Shown here piece after piece: positions 11,619-23,168 of a stretch of 64,000 bases of DNA. The stretch is from Aquatica leii (taxonomy: Eukaryota; Arthropoda; Insecta; Coleoptera; Lampyridae), in NCBI GenBank assembly GCA_035610365.1, contig CM069435.1, forward strand, positions 11,459,123 through 11,523,122. The letters run 5' to 3'. A program made the translations under genes and the position numbers. Positions within the stretch are counted from its first letter, which is position 1; every line of letters starts with the position of its first letter. The notes under the pieces are model-generated. The model was given only the letters and a program-made list of their open reading frames with translations. It did no database searches and was not told where the DNA came from.

Positions 11619-11645
11619 TTTTTTTATTTGTTTCTTTCTACATGC

Positions 11646-11659
11646 AATCAGTACAATAA
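11646..11659. repeat. Left target-site duplication of LINE
   Basis: AATCAGTACAATAA, identical to 12,759-12,772. Confidence 0.85.
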
Positions 11660-12758
11660 CTCCGCCTGCGTGTTAATAGGGTGGACTAACTAGCTCTGTG
11701 GCCATGCTGTCGGTCCCAAGCCCAGATAAGGGAGGAGGATTGACGGGCCCGATTAGTAATATACCCGTCGTAAAAGAAGAACAACGCTCACAGAACCACG
11801 CGTAGCCTGGGAATCAGAACGGATAAAATGGTAAAGACAAAGCAAGGAAAAAGGAATAAGAAAAGGAATACAGGTACAACATTAAGACTGGGAACATGGA
11901 ACGTGCGATCTTGGAAAATAAGGACCAAGAAGTAATAACTAAAATCTCAGAAAGAAGATTGACATATGTAACTTAACCGAAACTAAAAGAAAAGGAAAAA
12001 GCACCCAAAAAATCAACAATTACATTCTTATATACAGTAGAAAGGAGAAGCATAATCTGGTAGATGGAATAGAAAACAACGCCTGATATGCGATGGGGCA
12101 CGAACGTATCAACATTTTATGCTAACCAGACGACGCAGTATTAACTGCGGATTCAGAAAACAATCTTTAGCGACTCCTATATGGGTTTGCAAACACGGCA
12201 AAAAAATACAAGACCAAACCACTTGTAATCTCCAAAGAACCGAGACGATGCAAACTGATGGTAGACGCCAAAATCATAGAGCCAGTAATAAACTTTACAT
12301 ACCTAGGACTAGAGATAACAGCCGAGAGAAACCAATTTAGTGAAGTCAGAATTCAAGTCATAAAGGGGACACGCATATCTGGATATCTAAGAGACCTGAC
12401 GTGGAGAAATAAATACCTCCGAACGGAAAGCAAAATAAAAATATACAACGCGATGGTGAGACCAGTTATGACTTATGCAGCAGAAACACGCGTTGAAAGC
12501 AGCAAAACTAAACAACTGATGAGAACCTCAGAAATGCATACTTTGAGAATGATAACGAAGAGAACACTACTGGACGACCATGTCTCCAAAGCAGAAGAGG
12601 AAAGATTCATTAAAATCGCTAGAGATCGGAGACCCGCAGAAATACGGGAGACCACAAAAAAAGATGGACAGATAGTTGGGTTTCAACATCCGTCAAAGAA
12701 ACTCCATAGCCCAATGCGTGAACAAAAACAGGGATTGTCCCTAACTTAAAAGAAGAAG
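11660..12758 (+). mobile_element. LINE with large internal deletion (5' end joined to RT thumb)
   Basis: The 1.1-kb element is flanked by a perfect 14-bp duplication and ends in a short (GAA)n tail. Its 5' part, at about 11,880, reads TLRLGTWNVRSW, then TETKRKGKSTQ and NNYILIYS, the start of an apurinic-type endonuclease domain. Its 3' part (12,258-12,749) reads INFTYLGLEITAERNQFSE, then SKIKIYNAMVRPVMTYAAET and MRTSEMHTLRMI, the region after the reverse-transcriptase catalytic core. The rest of the endonuclease and all RT motifs including YADD are missing. The same protein family occurs in the larger LINE at 50.0-54.8 kb. The intact duplication shows that the element was inserted with both ends present. 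Whether the deletion preceded insertion cannot be read. Confidence 0.85.
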
Positions 12759-12772
12759 AATCAGTACAATAA
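12759..12772. repeat. Right target-site duplication of LINE
   Basis: AATCAGTACAATAA, identical to 11,646-11,659, directly after the AAGAAGAAG tail. Confidence 0.85.
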
Positions 12773-12869
12773 TAGAATACAATAAGCAGGTTTAAAGTAT
12801 GTTTTTGTGGTATGTCTATTTTGCATTGATATCCCATGATATCGATCGCCATTTTTAACTCTTATTTGT

Positions 12870-14335
12870 TGTGTGTGCATATGTACTTGGCCCTTAACTT
12901 ACATTTTTAGTGATATAACGATACATCAGATCCTATAAAGGAATTTTAACGGTGTAAGTCTTTTTAACTTTTGTTTAGTTACACTATTGTCGAATAAGTT
13001 CACTGTCAGGGCATTTGGGTGAGTAACGTTCGCTGTATTTTCTGATCGTTTGTGATAATGCATAGAACCTTAGATTAAAATCTTTCTACTATCTCTAGGT
13101 GTGATTTGGCGCCATAGTTGCACTCCATAAGTCCATATAGGCTTGAGGGCTACTTTATAAATCAGAAGTTTATTAGTTAGTTTAGATTGTCTTCCTAAGA
13201 GTCAGTAATACCATATTCTCTATATTTATGTAAAAGTTATTTCCGTTTGTTGTGGATATGCGTTGTCCAGTTTAGCCCTCTATCTATGTGCATCCTTAGG
13301 TGTTTCACGCTGTTGGATTGCAGCAGAATTTGTCCATTTAATGTTATGAGAGGAGTGTGAATGTTACTTGGGTCGATTTCGATTCATTTATTTCTATTCT
13401 GCATAGTCTTGTCCAATCTTGCACTTTATAGAAATGATGTTTTAAGAGATTTGCAGAAATAGTTCCCCATTCTTGCTTTATCGTTAGCGAATTTTGCTGC
13501 TGTTACATCTTGACTGATGAGTAGGTCTGCTTCGTACAAGGCTACCCTGAGGAACGCCTGATAGCACGGGAAAGAACTATCTTGTTTCTTGTTCGTGCTT
13601 TACAATAAAGTAGCTCTCGTGTAGGTATGATTTCAGTATAACGTATAATGTTTAGGGGAAGTTGTTTTTTAGTTTGTAGAGCAAACTGGAGTGCCATACC
13701 TTATCAAAGACCTGGTTTACATCTAAGAAGATTGTTACGCAGTAGTTCCTATCTTCTAAAGCCTGGTTGATATTATTGACCACTCTATGGACTTGTTCAA
13801 TGGTGCCATGTTTCTGCCTGAACCCAAACTGGTGGTTTGGGAGGAGTTTGTTGGACTCAATATACGGCTCTAGTATTGTTAACAGTAGCTTCTCAAGTAA
13901 TTTGTTCAGGACAGGGAATACGCTAATTGGTCTATAGAAGTAAATGTCTTGCGGAGGTTTTGCGGGTTTAGGAATTAGTGTAATTTGGGCTACTTTCTAT
14001 GGTATTAAAAACTAGCCGAGGCGCAGGGTTGCAATAAAAATGATTGCCCTTTCCTAGGTAGTTCTTTAATGAGTTTTCGTTATAAAATCATAGCCTGGGA
14101 CTTTGTTTGATTTTAAGTTGGTTTTAATTATCCTATTTACTTCAGAAACTTTGGTATCGGTGATATTTGGAAGGATTTCTCCAGTTTTTGTTTTATTGTT
14201 TGTTCTTCTACTGTTGGTGCGCAAACGCATATGCTTTTCTAAATTAGTCCGGATCTGCAAGTAACTCAATTTTTTCCATTTCCAGCAACGAACGCAGCGC
14301 AACTGATTCAAACGACTTTGTACAAGCAATAGCTA
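12870..14335 (-). mobile_element. Jockey-type LINE, 5'-truncated, RT part only
   Basis: Minus-strand reading from about 14,330 gives KTKTGEILPNITDTKVSEVN then LKSNKVPGYDFIT, the classic Jockey-clade run before RT motif 1. It continues with a word like FPVLNKLLEKLLLTILEPYI. Next come SNKLLPNHQFGFRQKHGTIE, then VNNINQALEDRNYCVTIFLD and VNQVFDKVWH (RT motif with the first catalytic aspartate), then LLYKLKNNFP. Farther on the reading decays (ILLQSNSVKHLRMHIDRGLN, thumb region). Several stops and frame changes are present. The endonuclease domain is absent, so the copy is 5'-truncated, as LINEs usually are. No tail or target duplication could be fixed. Confidence 0.75.
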
Positions 14336-16660
14336 GGTAAAAAGGTTGTGCCATTTGACATGGCGTCTACTAACAGTTGTACCAACATAAAAAAAATCAT
14401 CCTAGTAGTGAAACTTTTTAAACCACGCTCGTAGAAGACCGTAACACCAACCAAAAATCTGAAAAACTCTAATCCCAAAGATAAGAATTGGCAAAGAAAT
14501 ATATGGCAAAAATAGAATAAACAAGCAGTTAGATCCAATAATAAATTAATTATAGATGGAATATATAAAATTTTATTCTGTTAAGTAAACTTTTTCTTAT
14601 ATTTAAAAAATAATTTTCATTATATTCTCAAAAAAAAAACCATTTCATTACCAGCATACGTTTAAAAGATTAAAGTTTTCTTTTTTCTGCGACTATAACT
14701 CGATAATTAAAATGTAATTCAACTAAATAAAAATAAAGTTTAGTCGTTGAATAAAACATGACAATATATTTGGATTTCAAAAGTATAAATCCTAGTTATA
14801 TTACGTAAGCCCGCACAAAGTATATACTCCAAACACACAACAAAACGATTAAAAACAAAAGTTTTGTCAAAAGTTTATTTGGTCCAAACTAGTTTTAGAA
14901 AGCGTAAGGTAAAAGAAGCAGAATTACTTTTATGGTATTTTTATTCGGCGGCATTTATGAATTATTCACAACATTAAGCTATCATTTGAATAGTGACATT
15001 TTATTGAGGCAGGTACAGACTTAGTGGGAATATTTAAAATGTAACATCATATAAAATTTAGATCTGATAATTTAACGCTGCGCGTTGCCAATAAACACGG
15101 GTTATCGAAACGTACCACTGACTTTTATAGAACCATAAATAGAAAAATTGTAGTAAAATGTAGCGTAAGAAATGTTGAGAAAAGAAGTTGGCGTAGACGA
15201 CCCTGGCGTTTAGTATCACTTTACCCGTTTTCATCCCCTTAATCTCTTGCACTTTATTTTGGCGTTTCATTTTCTTCATCCTAATCCCTATTCGCGTTGC
15301 TTTACATCATGTTTCATCTCTATTGTTCTTTCATATACACAGGTGCTGATATTACAAATCCAGCTACTCCCCTCTATCCATTGTTACTCGGCAATTACGC
15401 AGGTGGTACAAAATCTGATTAGCAGAAGCGAGAATTGTTAATACACCATTCTAGGTGAGGCGCGATCATTTCACGCTTCAGGGTTTATCGGATTTCAGAA
15501 CAAATATTTCAGTATTCGCGAAACAATCAATCAATGAAGATTACTAACTACACTTCTCGCTCATTCGCAGTTTTACCAAAACCTATTTAAAAAAATTACA
15601 AATTCACTTTAAGCCAGATTTATTGCTGCCTGCGCAAATTTTTAAACTTGTAATTCCGTTTTCGAAATCAGGGCAACTAAAAAGCATTCTTAATTTCTAT
15701 CAGTAAAACTACTTCGCTGTAGATTACAATGATTAATTATTTGTTGCAACCGAACATCTTTCTGTGCAGATGCTTTACTAATTACGATCTTTTCAGTTTT
15801 AGTTTTTTCAGTAATTAAGAAAATTAAGCCATTCGCTAATAGCCGAATAATGATTAAAACTACTTCGCTTAATTAAGTGCAAATGCATTACTTAACAATA
15901 AAACCGTATATTTTCGGTCATATACACTGAAAGAGCATTGTGAATAAGTAATAAAGTTGGTAGTCATAAGTGCTGCTGTTATCCAGGACGGTCGAAGTAA
16001 ATCATTCTCTTTATTGTGTAGTGTTTTTATATACAAAAAGGGGCTCTAAATATCTTTGTCTTGAGAAAAAAGTCCACATTTCAGGAGGGTTATTTTTAAT
16101 CTAATGAAATCGGAGTGCTTTTTCAAATATAAAGCATAATAAAAAATATTCCTAGAATAAATCTCATAAACAAAAAATAATTATACAGACATCGACACGT
16201 ACACGACTTTGTTTTACATATACAAAGTCATAAATAAACAAAATTTAGTTTTGTGACAATCCACCCAAAAAAGAAGCTTAATTGTAAACGTTTAATTCTA
16301 GTACTAACCACGAATCGATAACGTTCTTATCCTCGCAATTAGCTAAACTAACTCTATTAGAACCAATCAATACAATTGCAGTAAAAAATGTTAAATAAAA
16401 ATAACAAATAGTTTTGAAACTAATTGAGGAAGGATGCGATCTCAAAAACCTTTATGTAAGAGAAATATACTACGTTCTAAGTCTTATTAAAAACAAAAGA
16501 TAAACAACACTGTATCTAATAACAACAAGAATCTAAACCACAACACACAAATAAGCTTACAGTAAAAAAAATGAGTAGTAACTTTAGAACCCAACAAAAT
16601 ACACAAAAAAGTAAAATTATAAAACTACCGAAGAAGAAAAACAAATAAAATCTGTTAAAC
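14336..16660. other. AT-rich DNA, no gene recognised
   Basis: Several short open frames on both strands look like chance. 15,360-15,640 is slightly less AT-rich but carries no recognisable domain. Confidence 0.45.
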
Positions 16661-16662
16661 CT

Positions 16663-16694
16663 CATATATATATATATATACATACATATATATA
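16663..16694. repeat. (TA)n microsatellite
   Basis: About 9 uninterrupted TA units followed by an imperfect extension. Confidence 0.8.
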
Positions 16695-16974
16695 ATGCTA
16701 TTTTTATCTTTTATAATTAAAGACTTAATTGCTTTTCTTTAACAATTAATGATTTTATTCAACAAATTCATTTTATATCAACCACAAAAACTCACCTAAC
16801 AAGTAAAGAAAACAACATTTAAAGTCCTTATATCTTTCAACAACTTACTTATATGTAGAGTTAATTTTTCACAAAACTTTAGACCCGATGTATCCCATGA
16901 GCCTTGTACATGGATAAGGTGGTTTTCTTTACATATATTTAAACCGGAATGAATAAGCATGCTGAAGATTAGAT

Positions 16975-17092
16975 ATTGAAACGTTCTCGAAGTTATCGTC
17001 AAATTCGAGACAACGACCGAAGAATGTTGAACATTCTAGAGACAGATAACAGAAATATATAAAAACATAATAAGGAACCTGGAGTTCAGTTT
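16975..17092 (+). promoter_or_regulatory. Heat-shock-like core promoter: HSEs, TATA box, initiator
   Basis: GAACATTCTAGAG (17,029-17,042 region) fits three alternating heat-shock units (nGAAn, nTTCn, nGAAn with one mismatch). A second, weaker cluster GTTCTCGAAG lies at about 16,983-16,992. A TATATAAAAA box follows at 17,056-17,065. TTCAGTT at 17,086-17,092 matches the arthropod initiator TCAGTY with its A at 17,088, 32 bases after the start of the TATA box, which is the ideal spacing. After it comes an A-rich leader without ATG for about 155 bases, as in insect hsp70 genes. No hsp70 coding sequence follows. It may be a host promoter remnant or one captured by an element. It lies 400 bases upstream of the THAP reading frame. 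Confidence 0.5.
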
Positions 17093-17485
17093 TTCAAATT
17101 GAATCGAAAAGAAGAGTTTGTCGGTTTAGAATAAATAAGTGATTAACGTGTGTGCTAAGATAAATAAATAAAGTGTCGGTGCTAGTGAAACATAAATACG
17201 TACGTGTTGTTACTATAAACATTGAATAATAAATATAAGAAGAAATGCAACTTAATGTGCGATATCGTATCGACTGATTGGATCGAGATGTAGAGGTCGC
17301 CACGTTTGTATTGGATCGAGATTTTTCAGTTCTTGCGTGTCTGTCGACTTGTAAACTTCGGTATTAAATTGAAAGTTTTTCTTGGGTTAACATTGCGATA
17401 CGATTTTTAAAATTCTGGTTGTAGTAATGTTTGTTTGAACTTTTGTTTAGTTTAAGTGTAAATATATTTTTGATTTATTTTTAAA
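17093..17485 (+). other. Probable 5' leader between promoter and THAP reading frame
   Basis: A-rich and ATG-free until 17,244, where a short frame MQLNVRYRID ends after 10 codons. TTGGATCGAGAT occurs at about 17,277 and 17,310, a 33-bp spaced direct repeat. This would be 5' untranslated sequence if the promoter upstream is real. Confidence 0.35.
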
Positions 17486-19369
17486 ATGGGAAAAGTTACA
17501 AGTCACGGTTGTGTTTATATTAATTCTGAAAATAATAATACCGAAAACAAAGATACTAGTTTTCTTAAGTTTTTTATTAGTGATAAAGTGCGTGCTAAAG
17601 AATGTTAGAAAAACTGTGGAAATATAAACATTGCCACAATGGACTTGGAAGATTTAAAACAAAAGAAGATTTGTGAGATGCATCTTCGGAGATAATGTAT
17701 AACAACAAAAGGAAATTTTAAACACACTGCAGTTCTTGTTCTACACCTTCAATCAGGTAAATATTTTTAATTTTTTTTTTCTACCAAACGTTTAAAAATG
17801 GTTTAAATTAGCATCGGAGAATCTCCTTATCCGGATTCTTATTCTTCTTGTTGCACTTAATTGTACTATAACTTAAAATAATTACTGTAAATCAGTGGCT
17901 GAGATCGCTATTACTTTCCACGATCAATGATCGCAATCATGGTGATGTTTTTTTTTCGACATGACGTGCTATTTGAATTCTGATGCAAACTTACGAACAA
18001 ACAGTTTAAAGCATTAATAAACAACATATTAAAAAATAAGTGTCGTTCTTTCGTAAATTAAATGTTTCTATTTGAAATTAACCCTAAAAAGATTATTGAG
18101 TAATTAGTCATAACTCGTGTTGATATTTGTCTCAAACATAAGAATTATGTATTAAAAATAAATTTGCAATTCTTTTCAAATACGTATTGTCATTTGTAGT
18201 TAATGCTTATTGTTTTTAACTTCCTGTGTTTTTATGATTTACCTTGGTGTTTATATAAAGCTAGGTTTTTCCGAAAATGCTGAATGTGTGACACAAATTT
18301 TACAAACGTTCTTTCCTAGAAGAGTTTTCTAATTCTCTTTGAAAAGAATGCATTGTTAAATTTCTGTAAACAAAAAAAATATAATTCAATGTTTAAATCC
18401 ATGTTACTTTTTTATTAAAAAATCTGTATGTGGTTTAAAATTCTTACGAGGAAAAGAGCAAAAGGGTTATTTACCTACTTACACAAAATTTTACGATTTT
18501 CCGTGAACTACCTGCATACTTAAAGTTTATTATACATTTATTAAAGTAAATATTATAGGTAAAATCGTGTTATATTAGTCTTATTTGTTTATGCGATAAT
18601 TAAAAGTATTAATTTCTTTTCCACAACCGCAATTGTTATTTTATAAGCGACCAATGATTGCGATCGTTATTGTACAGACGCTCGATATTGCGATCATTAT
18701 TTTGCATAATGATTGATTCATCGTAATTGCATAATCGTTCTGGCCATTGCTTTAAATGTTTTTTGTTGATGTTGGCATATGTCGAATAAAAATATCGTTT
18801 TTGTTAATGTTAGGGCCGCATTTCTTTAGCACCTTGTCTAATAAATACTTAGTTTTTTTAAAAAATAAAAAAATTATAAACAAAATTCTTTTATGTTTAT
18901 TTTAGCATGCTGAAAGCACTTCAATACAAATCCAACAATACATAAAATATTCTTACATATGTTTAAAAAAAATTTTGAAAATACTAATACTAATTGCATT
19001 TTCAAAACTTTATTTTTAAAATACTAACAACTTAATTTTTTGTTTACTTTTTGGGCTTATTTAGTATAATTTTTTACAGAAGCTGTAATTGTTGATATGC
19101 ACATCAACCTAAGATACTCAAATGTAGTAGTTTCTCAAACATATGGAAGAAAACGTCGATTGTTATTTATTGATGACGATCGTGAAGACGAATACATTTA
19201 TTCTTTCTACAGCTCCAGTTCACTAAACGAAGGTATAAGTAGACAAGCAATAATAAGTATTTTTTTTAATATATGTTTTATAGTTGAAGATACGTCCTAT
19301 AATATTTTGAAGATACTGGAACGACCACAGTGTGTTCTCAAATTCGTCAAGCCGTTAAGTTTTGACTAA
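17486..19369 (+). pseudogene. THAP-domain gene relic, three candidate exons
   Basis: Exon 1 (17,486-17,756) starts MGKVTSHGCVYINSEN, then SFLKFFISDKVRAKEC, KNCGNINIATMDLEDLKQK, KICEMHL and FKHTAVLVLHLQS. This is the layout of a THAP DNA-binding domain (cysteines, FxFP-like block, xNCGN, LCxxHF, C-terminal AVPxLHL). A TAG replaces the invariant tryptophan position before KNCGN, a second stop follows HLRR, and the first cysteines are off consensus. The exon ends at CAG|GTAAAT. Exon 2 (19,080-19,232) follows TTTTTTACAG and ends AAG|GTATAAGT. Exon 3 (19,284-19,369) follows TTTTATAG and ends in a stop. Phases match at both junctions. THAP domains occur in host factors and in P-element transposases, and no P-type catalytic core is seen. 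The 51-base second intron is also open in frame, so it may not be spliced. Confidence 0.5.
18620..18760. repeat. Degenerate GCGATCRTTATT-like repeats in the large intron
   Basis: Words such as ATTGCGATCGTTATT, ATTGCGATCATTATT and TGCATAATCG recur several times, with a related block at 17,908-17,945. It is a local low-complexity repeat of unknown role. Confidence 0.45.
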
Positions 19370-19439
19370 ACTACGCAACATAGTGATACAAATGGATTCT
19401 CCGTCAAAAATCCTTTTAAAGGATGAATTGGTCAATTAT

Positions 19440-20595
19440 TCTTTCAGAAATTTAACATTAATTTTAATTTAAAATTATTTAAATTACCAGTCCACTAATA
19501 ACAAATTCGTTTACATATGTTTCGAGCTTTAAAATAATAATGCTCATCTTCAGAAAAGTCTACAAAAAATATTTACAACTTTTTTAAATACAAAAAATGT
19601 CATCAACATATCTTCTCCATAATATTATTTTTTGTAAGAAAATTTGGTGTTCAGAAATATATTTACTTTCTAAATTGTTTAAGAAGATTTCAGTAAAAAT
19701 AAGTGACAAATTTGATAATCAATTTTTTAAACAAAATCTAGGTCTTTCAATGGGTTCTCCTTTATCACTTTTCTCAATTTTTTTAAGAAATTAAGTAAAG
19801 GTAACGATTTCAAGATTTCTTTTTCTAATGAAATATTTATTTAATTTTTAAGCTACTTAAAGGTAGTAAAAATAAAACTATTTAAGCTGTATAGTTGCTT
19901 CTGAAAGGTGCGGTTTACGGTTTACTTAGAGCTTCTTTAAAGCTTTGCTAGTACCACAAAGAGCTGTATAAGCCTGATTTTAATGCATTAAAGGAGCTAC
20001 CTAACAGCAACATAACTGCGGAATTTTTACCTACTTAAACGCTTCATGGAGGCTTCAGTTTTTTCACAAGCCACTCAAAAGTGTTCTAAAGAGTAACTTT
20101 AAAAGCTAAAGTAGTTATAAAAAAGCCGGTTTTAGCTGCAATTTGCTCACTGAGAAATTCTTGAATTACTAGAGTTCATTTATATTAAAATATCAAATAC
20201 AAATTTATTGTTGAACGAGCAAACCAAGTTCAATTATGATTTTAAACTTAATTTTTTTTAGATTTGTTTCTAAATTGCACCGTGCATCTTCCTTTTTTAA
20301 AATAATTAACATTTAACATTTTGTAAAACTTACATTTTTTTAATTATCTAGTTACAAATTTTCAGATTTGAGATTGTTCGAAAAAATATAAGTTAAAAAA
20401 CTTTTTGTAATCTTAACTTTTTATAAGTTGTAAATATTTTTACTTTTTTGAAGATGAGCTTCATTATTTTAAAGCTCGAAGCATATGTAAAATAGTATAT
20501 ACATTTTGAAAGTTAACGAATTTATTATTGGTGGACTGGTAATTTGAATAATTTTAAAAATTGACGAATAATAACAATAAATCCCCATAACAATT
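19440..20595 (+). mobile_element. Penelope-like remnant between inverted terminal repeats
   Basis: The arms at about 19,450-19,590 and 20,420-20,585 are inverted copies sharing ACCAGTCCAC, AATAAATTCGTT and AGCTCATCTTC. Both contain a hammerhead-like core pointing inward or outward (minus 19,513-19,555; plus 20,446-20,490): TGAAGATGAGC, an AT loop, then GCTCGAA. Between them 19,597-19,794 reads FDNQFFKQNLGLSMGSPLS, the conserved PLE reverse-transcriptase block (KQ..G..MGSPLS). The rest of the RT and the nuclease are gone. It is a short remnant with both ends kept. Confidence 0.7.
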
Positions 20596-21600
20596 TTCTT
20601 TTAATTTAATTTGCATTGTTTTAGTTATTTCTATGTTGTCGATTTATATTTTACAAAAATAAATAAATATTTGAATATACATATTTTTTTGTTTTCTTAA
20701 ATATAAAGCATGATAGTGTTTAAGTTTATTTGACATTGACTTGTGTCGTAACAATACAAGCTATTGTTTATGATATTAACCTGTTTTGAACAGGTAAACG
20801 GTAAAGTAAACACAAATATAAGAAAAGGTTGTAATTCGTACTTCATAATCATAACAAAAAAGTAAGTTCGCAAAATAAAAACCACGATTTTGCAGATGGC
20901 AGCAGGTCTTAGTCTATTAGTTTATGAAAAGAGGGGGTACAGACGGGTAAAAAAAAGAGAAACAAGAGAGATAAAACTACAGTACGATGTGCGCCTCTTG
21001 TTAAATTATTACTCAATGCTATAAACGAGTATCAGTTTTAGATAAAATTAAAAAGTGCGGACAAAAAGCATTGATCCTCTCTAAACCAATTATTCTTGTA
21101 AATTTATCGTATTTAAATGCTTTTTTAGTTGATTGGGATTAATTTCCTCACTTGAATTGTTTTTTCACAAACACTTTCTAAATCTTATGGTCTCTACATT
21201 TCAAGGAAATAATCCACAAGCTCTAAATCTATTTTGTATTATATCAGAACGCACTGATTTTTCTATTTTTCTATCACACATTTAAAAGTCTGTGTTAAGA
21301 GTCAAATTATATCTTCAATAGAATGTGTTTCTTGTCTATTGAATTACAACTTTACGCTAACCGTCTTTTAGAGGTTTGAATGTCCATACATCGCAACTTT
21401 CTAAACTAACATAAGCTCAATGTGCACACAGAATGACTGGAAACTCAATGTACAATTTTTTTTTTAAACTGGAGTATCACATATTTACTATGTATTTATA
21501 GAATTCTTCCAGTTTGACTCATACCACCGCCCTAGTCTTCAGAAACAGAGTCTATCATTTCTTTTTCTAGTCTTTTATTATCATACACTGTTACGTTTTT
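20596..21600. other. AT-rich DNA, nothing recognised
   Basis: No domain, RNA gene or repeat pair seen. Confidence 0.45.
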
Positions 21601-22100
21601 ATTTAGTAACGTTCTCAAATGAACGCACCAGTTTTCTTATTCAGTAACGTAAATATAAAATGTGCCTTTACTATTAGATGCGGGTTTGAACTAAGTCCAA
21701 AGTGTAGCGCATGCGTTACTTGTATTTCGCGCTTGTCTTGTCAACTTGTCTTGTTACTACGCACACGTAGTTTTGTACGCTGCTATAAAAATTTAATTTT
21801 AAATGGTCAACTCTTAGCTTGGTAAGTTTTCTAATCCACATTTTAGTGTTGCTAACTTAGACAAATATTTACAGAGGGTTTTTTTTTTGATCTATCCGAT
21901 TTTCTTTATTTACTTTGGCTGCTTTCCTAAATGTAACCGGTTACCGAGAATAAAAGGGTACAAGATGGCGGGTGAAAGTCAACTTCGCACAACTTTCCTG
22001 CGCCGATGCTAAAGATGGCGACGAGTGCCGTTATGTGTCATAATTACGATATCTGATTGAGACAATTTATCTAATCCTTACTGTTCGATTTGGAATAATT
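21601..22100 (+). other. Less AT-rich block with promoter-like words
   Basis: GCGCATGCG at 21,707-21,715 matches the NRF-1/Ewg half palindrome. AAGATGGCG occurs twice (about 21,964 and 22,012), a YY1/Pho-like word common just after transcription starts. A 68-codon cysteine-rich frame at 21,619-21,825 is unrecognised. It could be a TATA-less promoter or an element's 5' region. Confidence 0.3.
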
Positions 22101-22294
22101 ACGGCGAATGATCGTTTCTACAAGATTTCATTGAATGCAGCTTATGGAAATTTACAAGGCTAATTTTCTTGTTTAAGTTAAGTAAACGTCACTTCAATTA
22201 TCAGCTTCTATCTATTGTTGTAATTTTTGCTTATGTGCTAACCTACATTAAATGTGAATTGTGGGAGTGCTGTCTTACTTTTGTTCTGTTTTAG

Positions 22295-22391
22295 CTATTT
22301 TCTTTTCCGACCACTAAGGACGCACACTTGGGCAGAGCTCTGGACAAGTCAGTCGATCGATCGGTGTATGTAAAACATTGTTACGGTGACA
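22295..22391 (+). CDS. Candidate small internal exon
   Basis: TTGTTCTGTTTTAG precedes and GTAAGG follows, good acceptor and donor matches. The 97 bases between are open in one frame (FPTTKDAHLGRALDKSVDRS then VYVKHCYGD) and are much less AT-rich than the flanks. No family is recognised and no partner exon was identified, so it could be chance or untranslated. Confidence 0.25.
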
Positions 22392-23160
22392 GTAAGGTAG
22401 TATTCTCTTTTTTTCATTTTATGTAGTGTTATGTGTTTTAACGATTCATAATTGGTCGTGTGATTGTGACTAGACCAAGTTTGCTTAAGCCTTTTAATTG
22501 AATACACGTTTACCTCATTATTACTTCAATATTACTTAAATTTTTCTTTAAATATTACTACGTATGATTTAATTGTGTTTAATCGTACTTAATTTTACTT
22601 AATTTGTTTGGATTACTCTACGAGTAAGAAATTTGTTTCGACGATGATTGCACCGAGGGAAATTACTCCCTAACTGTAGAAATTACTAAGTTTCTTTAAT
22701 TTGTGTTCTCGACTCGTATGTATTTAGAGTCCATATTACCTTAGGTCTAATTTGCTTACTATATGTATATATTATTATATCTATTGTATCCTTAAGTAGT
22801 TAAGTATATTTACTGTATATGTATTTCTTTGCTCGGCTTTGGTAATTTAGCCAGAATTACACCTGTTAATTCAAAATAAACTACCTGGCGCCTGTATTTC
22901 TGGGTATGTTCTAAATCTCTTAAATATCAACGTGCATTTAATTTTATTATTATATAAGCTATCTCGAAATTCGGCTGCATTTTTCTTTCTAACCTGCTTC
23001 CCCTCTCCTGAGCTAGGGCAATATTCTTGTGACTATTAATTCCAATTGGAATTTTTCTACATCCATTATTACTACCCCACTGCAGCTGGTAGGGGTTGGT
23101 AATAGTCTCTTGCTGCGCTGAACAAAAACATCACAGTTATTGATACTTTAGCTTGACCTG
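22392..23160. other. AT-rich DNA with short palindromes
   Basis: AATTCCAATTGGAATT (23,038-23,053) is a perfect 16-base palindrome. ATTACTACCCCAC (about 23,068) and GGGGTTGGTAAT (about 23,093) form an imperfect hairpin. No gene seen. Confidence 0.45.
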
Positions 23161-23168
23161 AAAAAAAT

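Noticed and set aside
17244-17276. Short ATG frame after the heat-shock-like leader as an hsp70 start
   Set aside because: It reads MQLNVRYRID and stops. The hsp70 start (near MPAIGIDLGTT) does not match.
22750-22900. Possible Pol II gene end with AATAAA-like words
   Set aside because: Such words are frequent in DNA this AT-rich, and no coding sequence leads into it.
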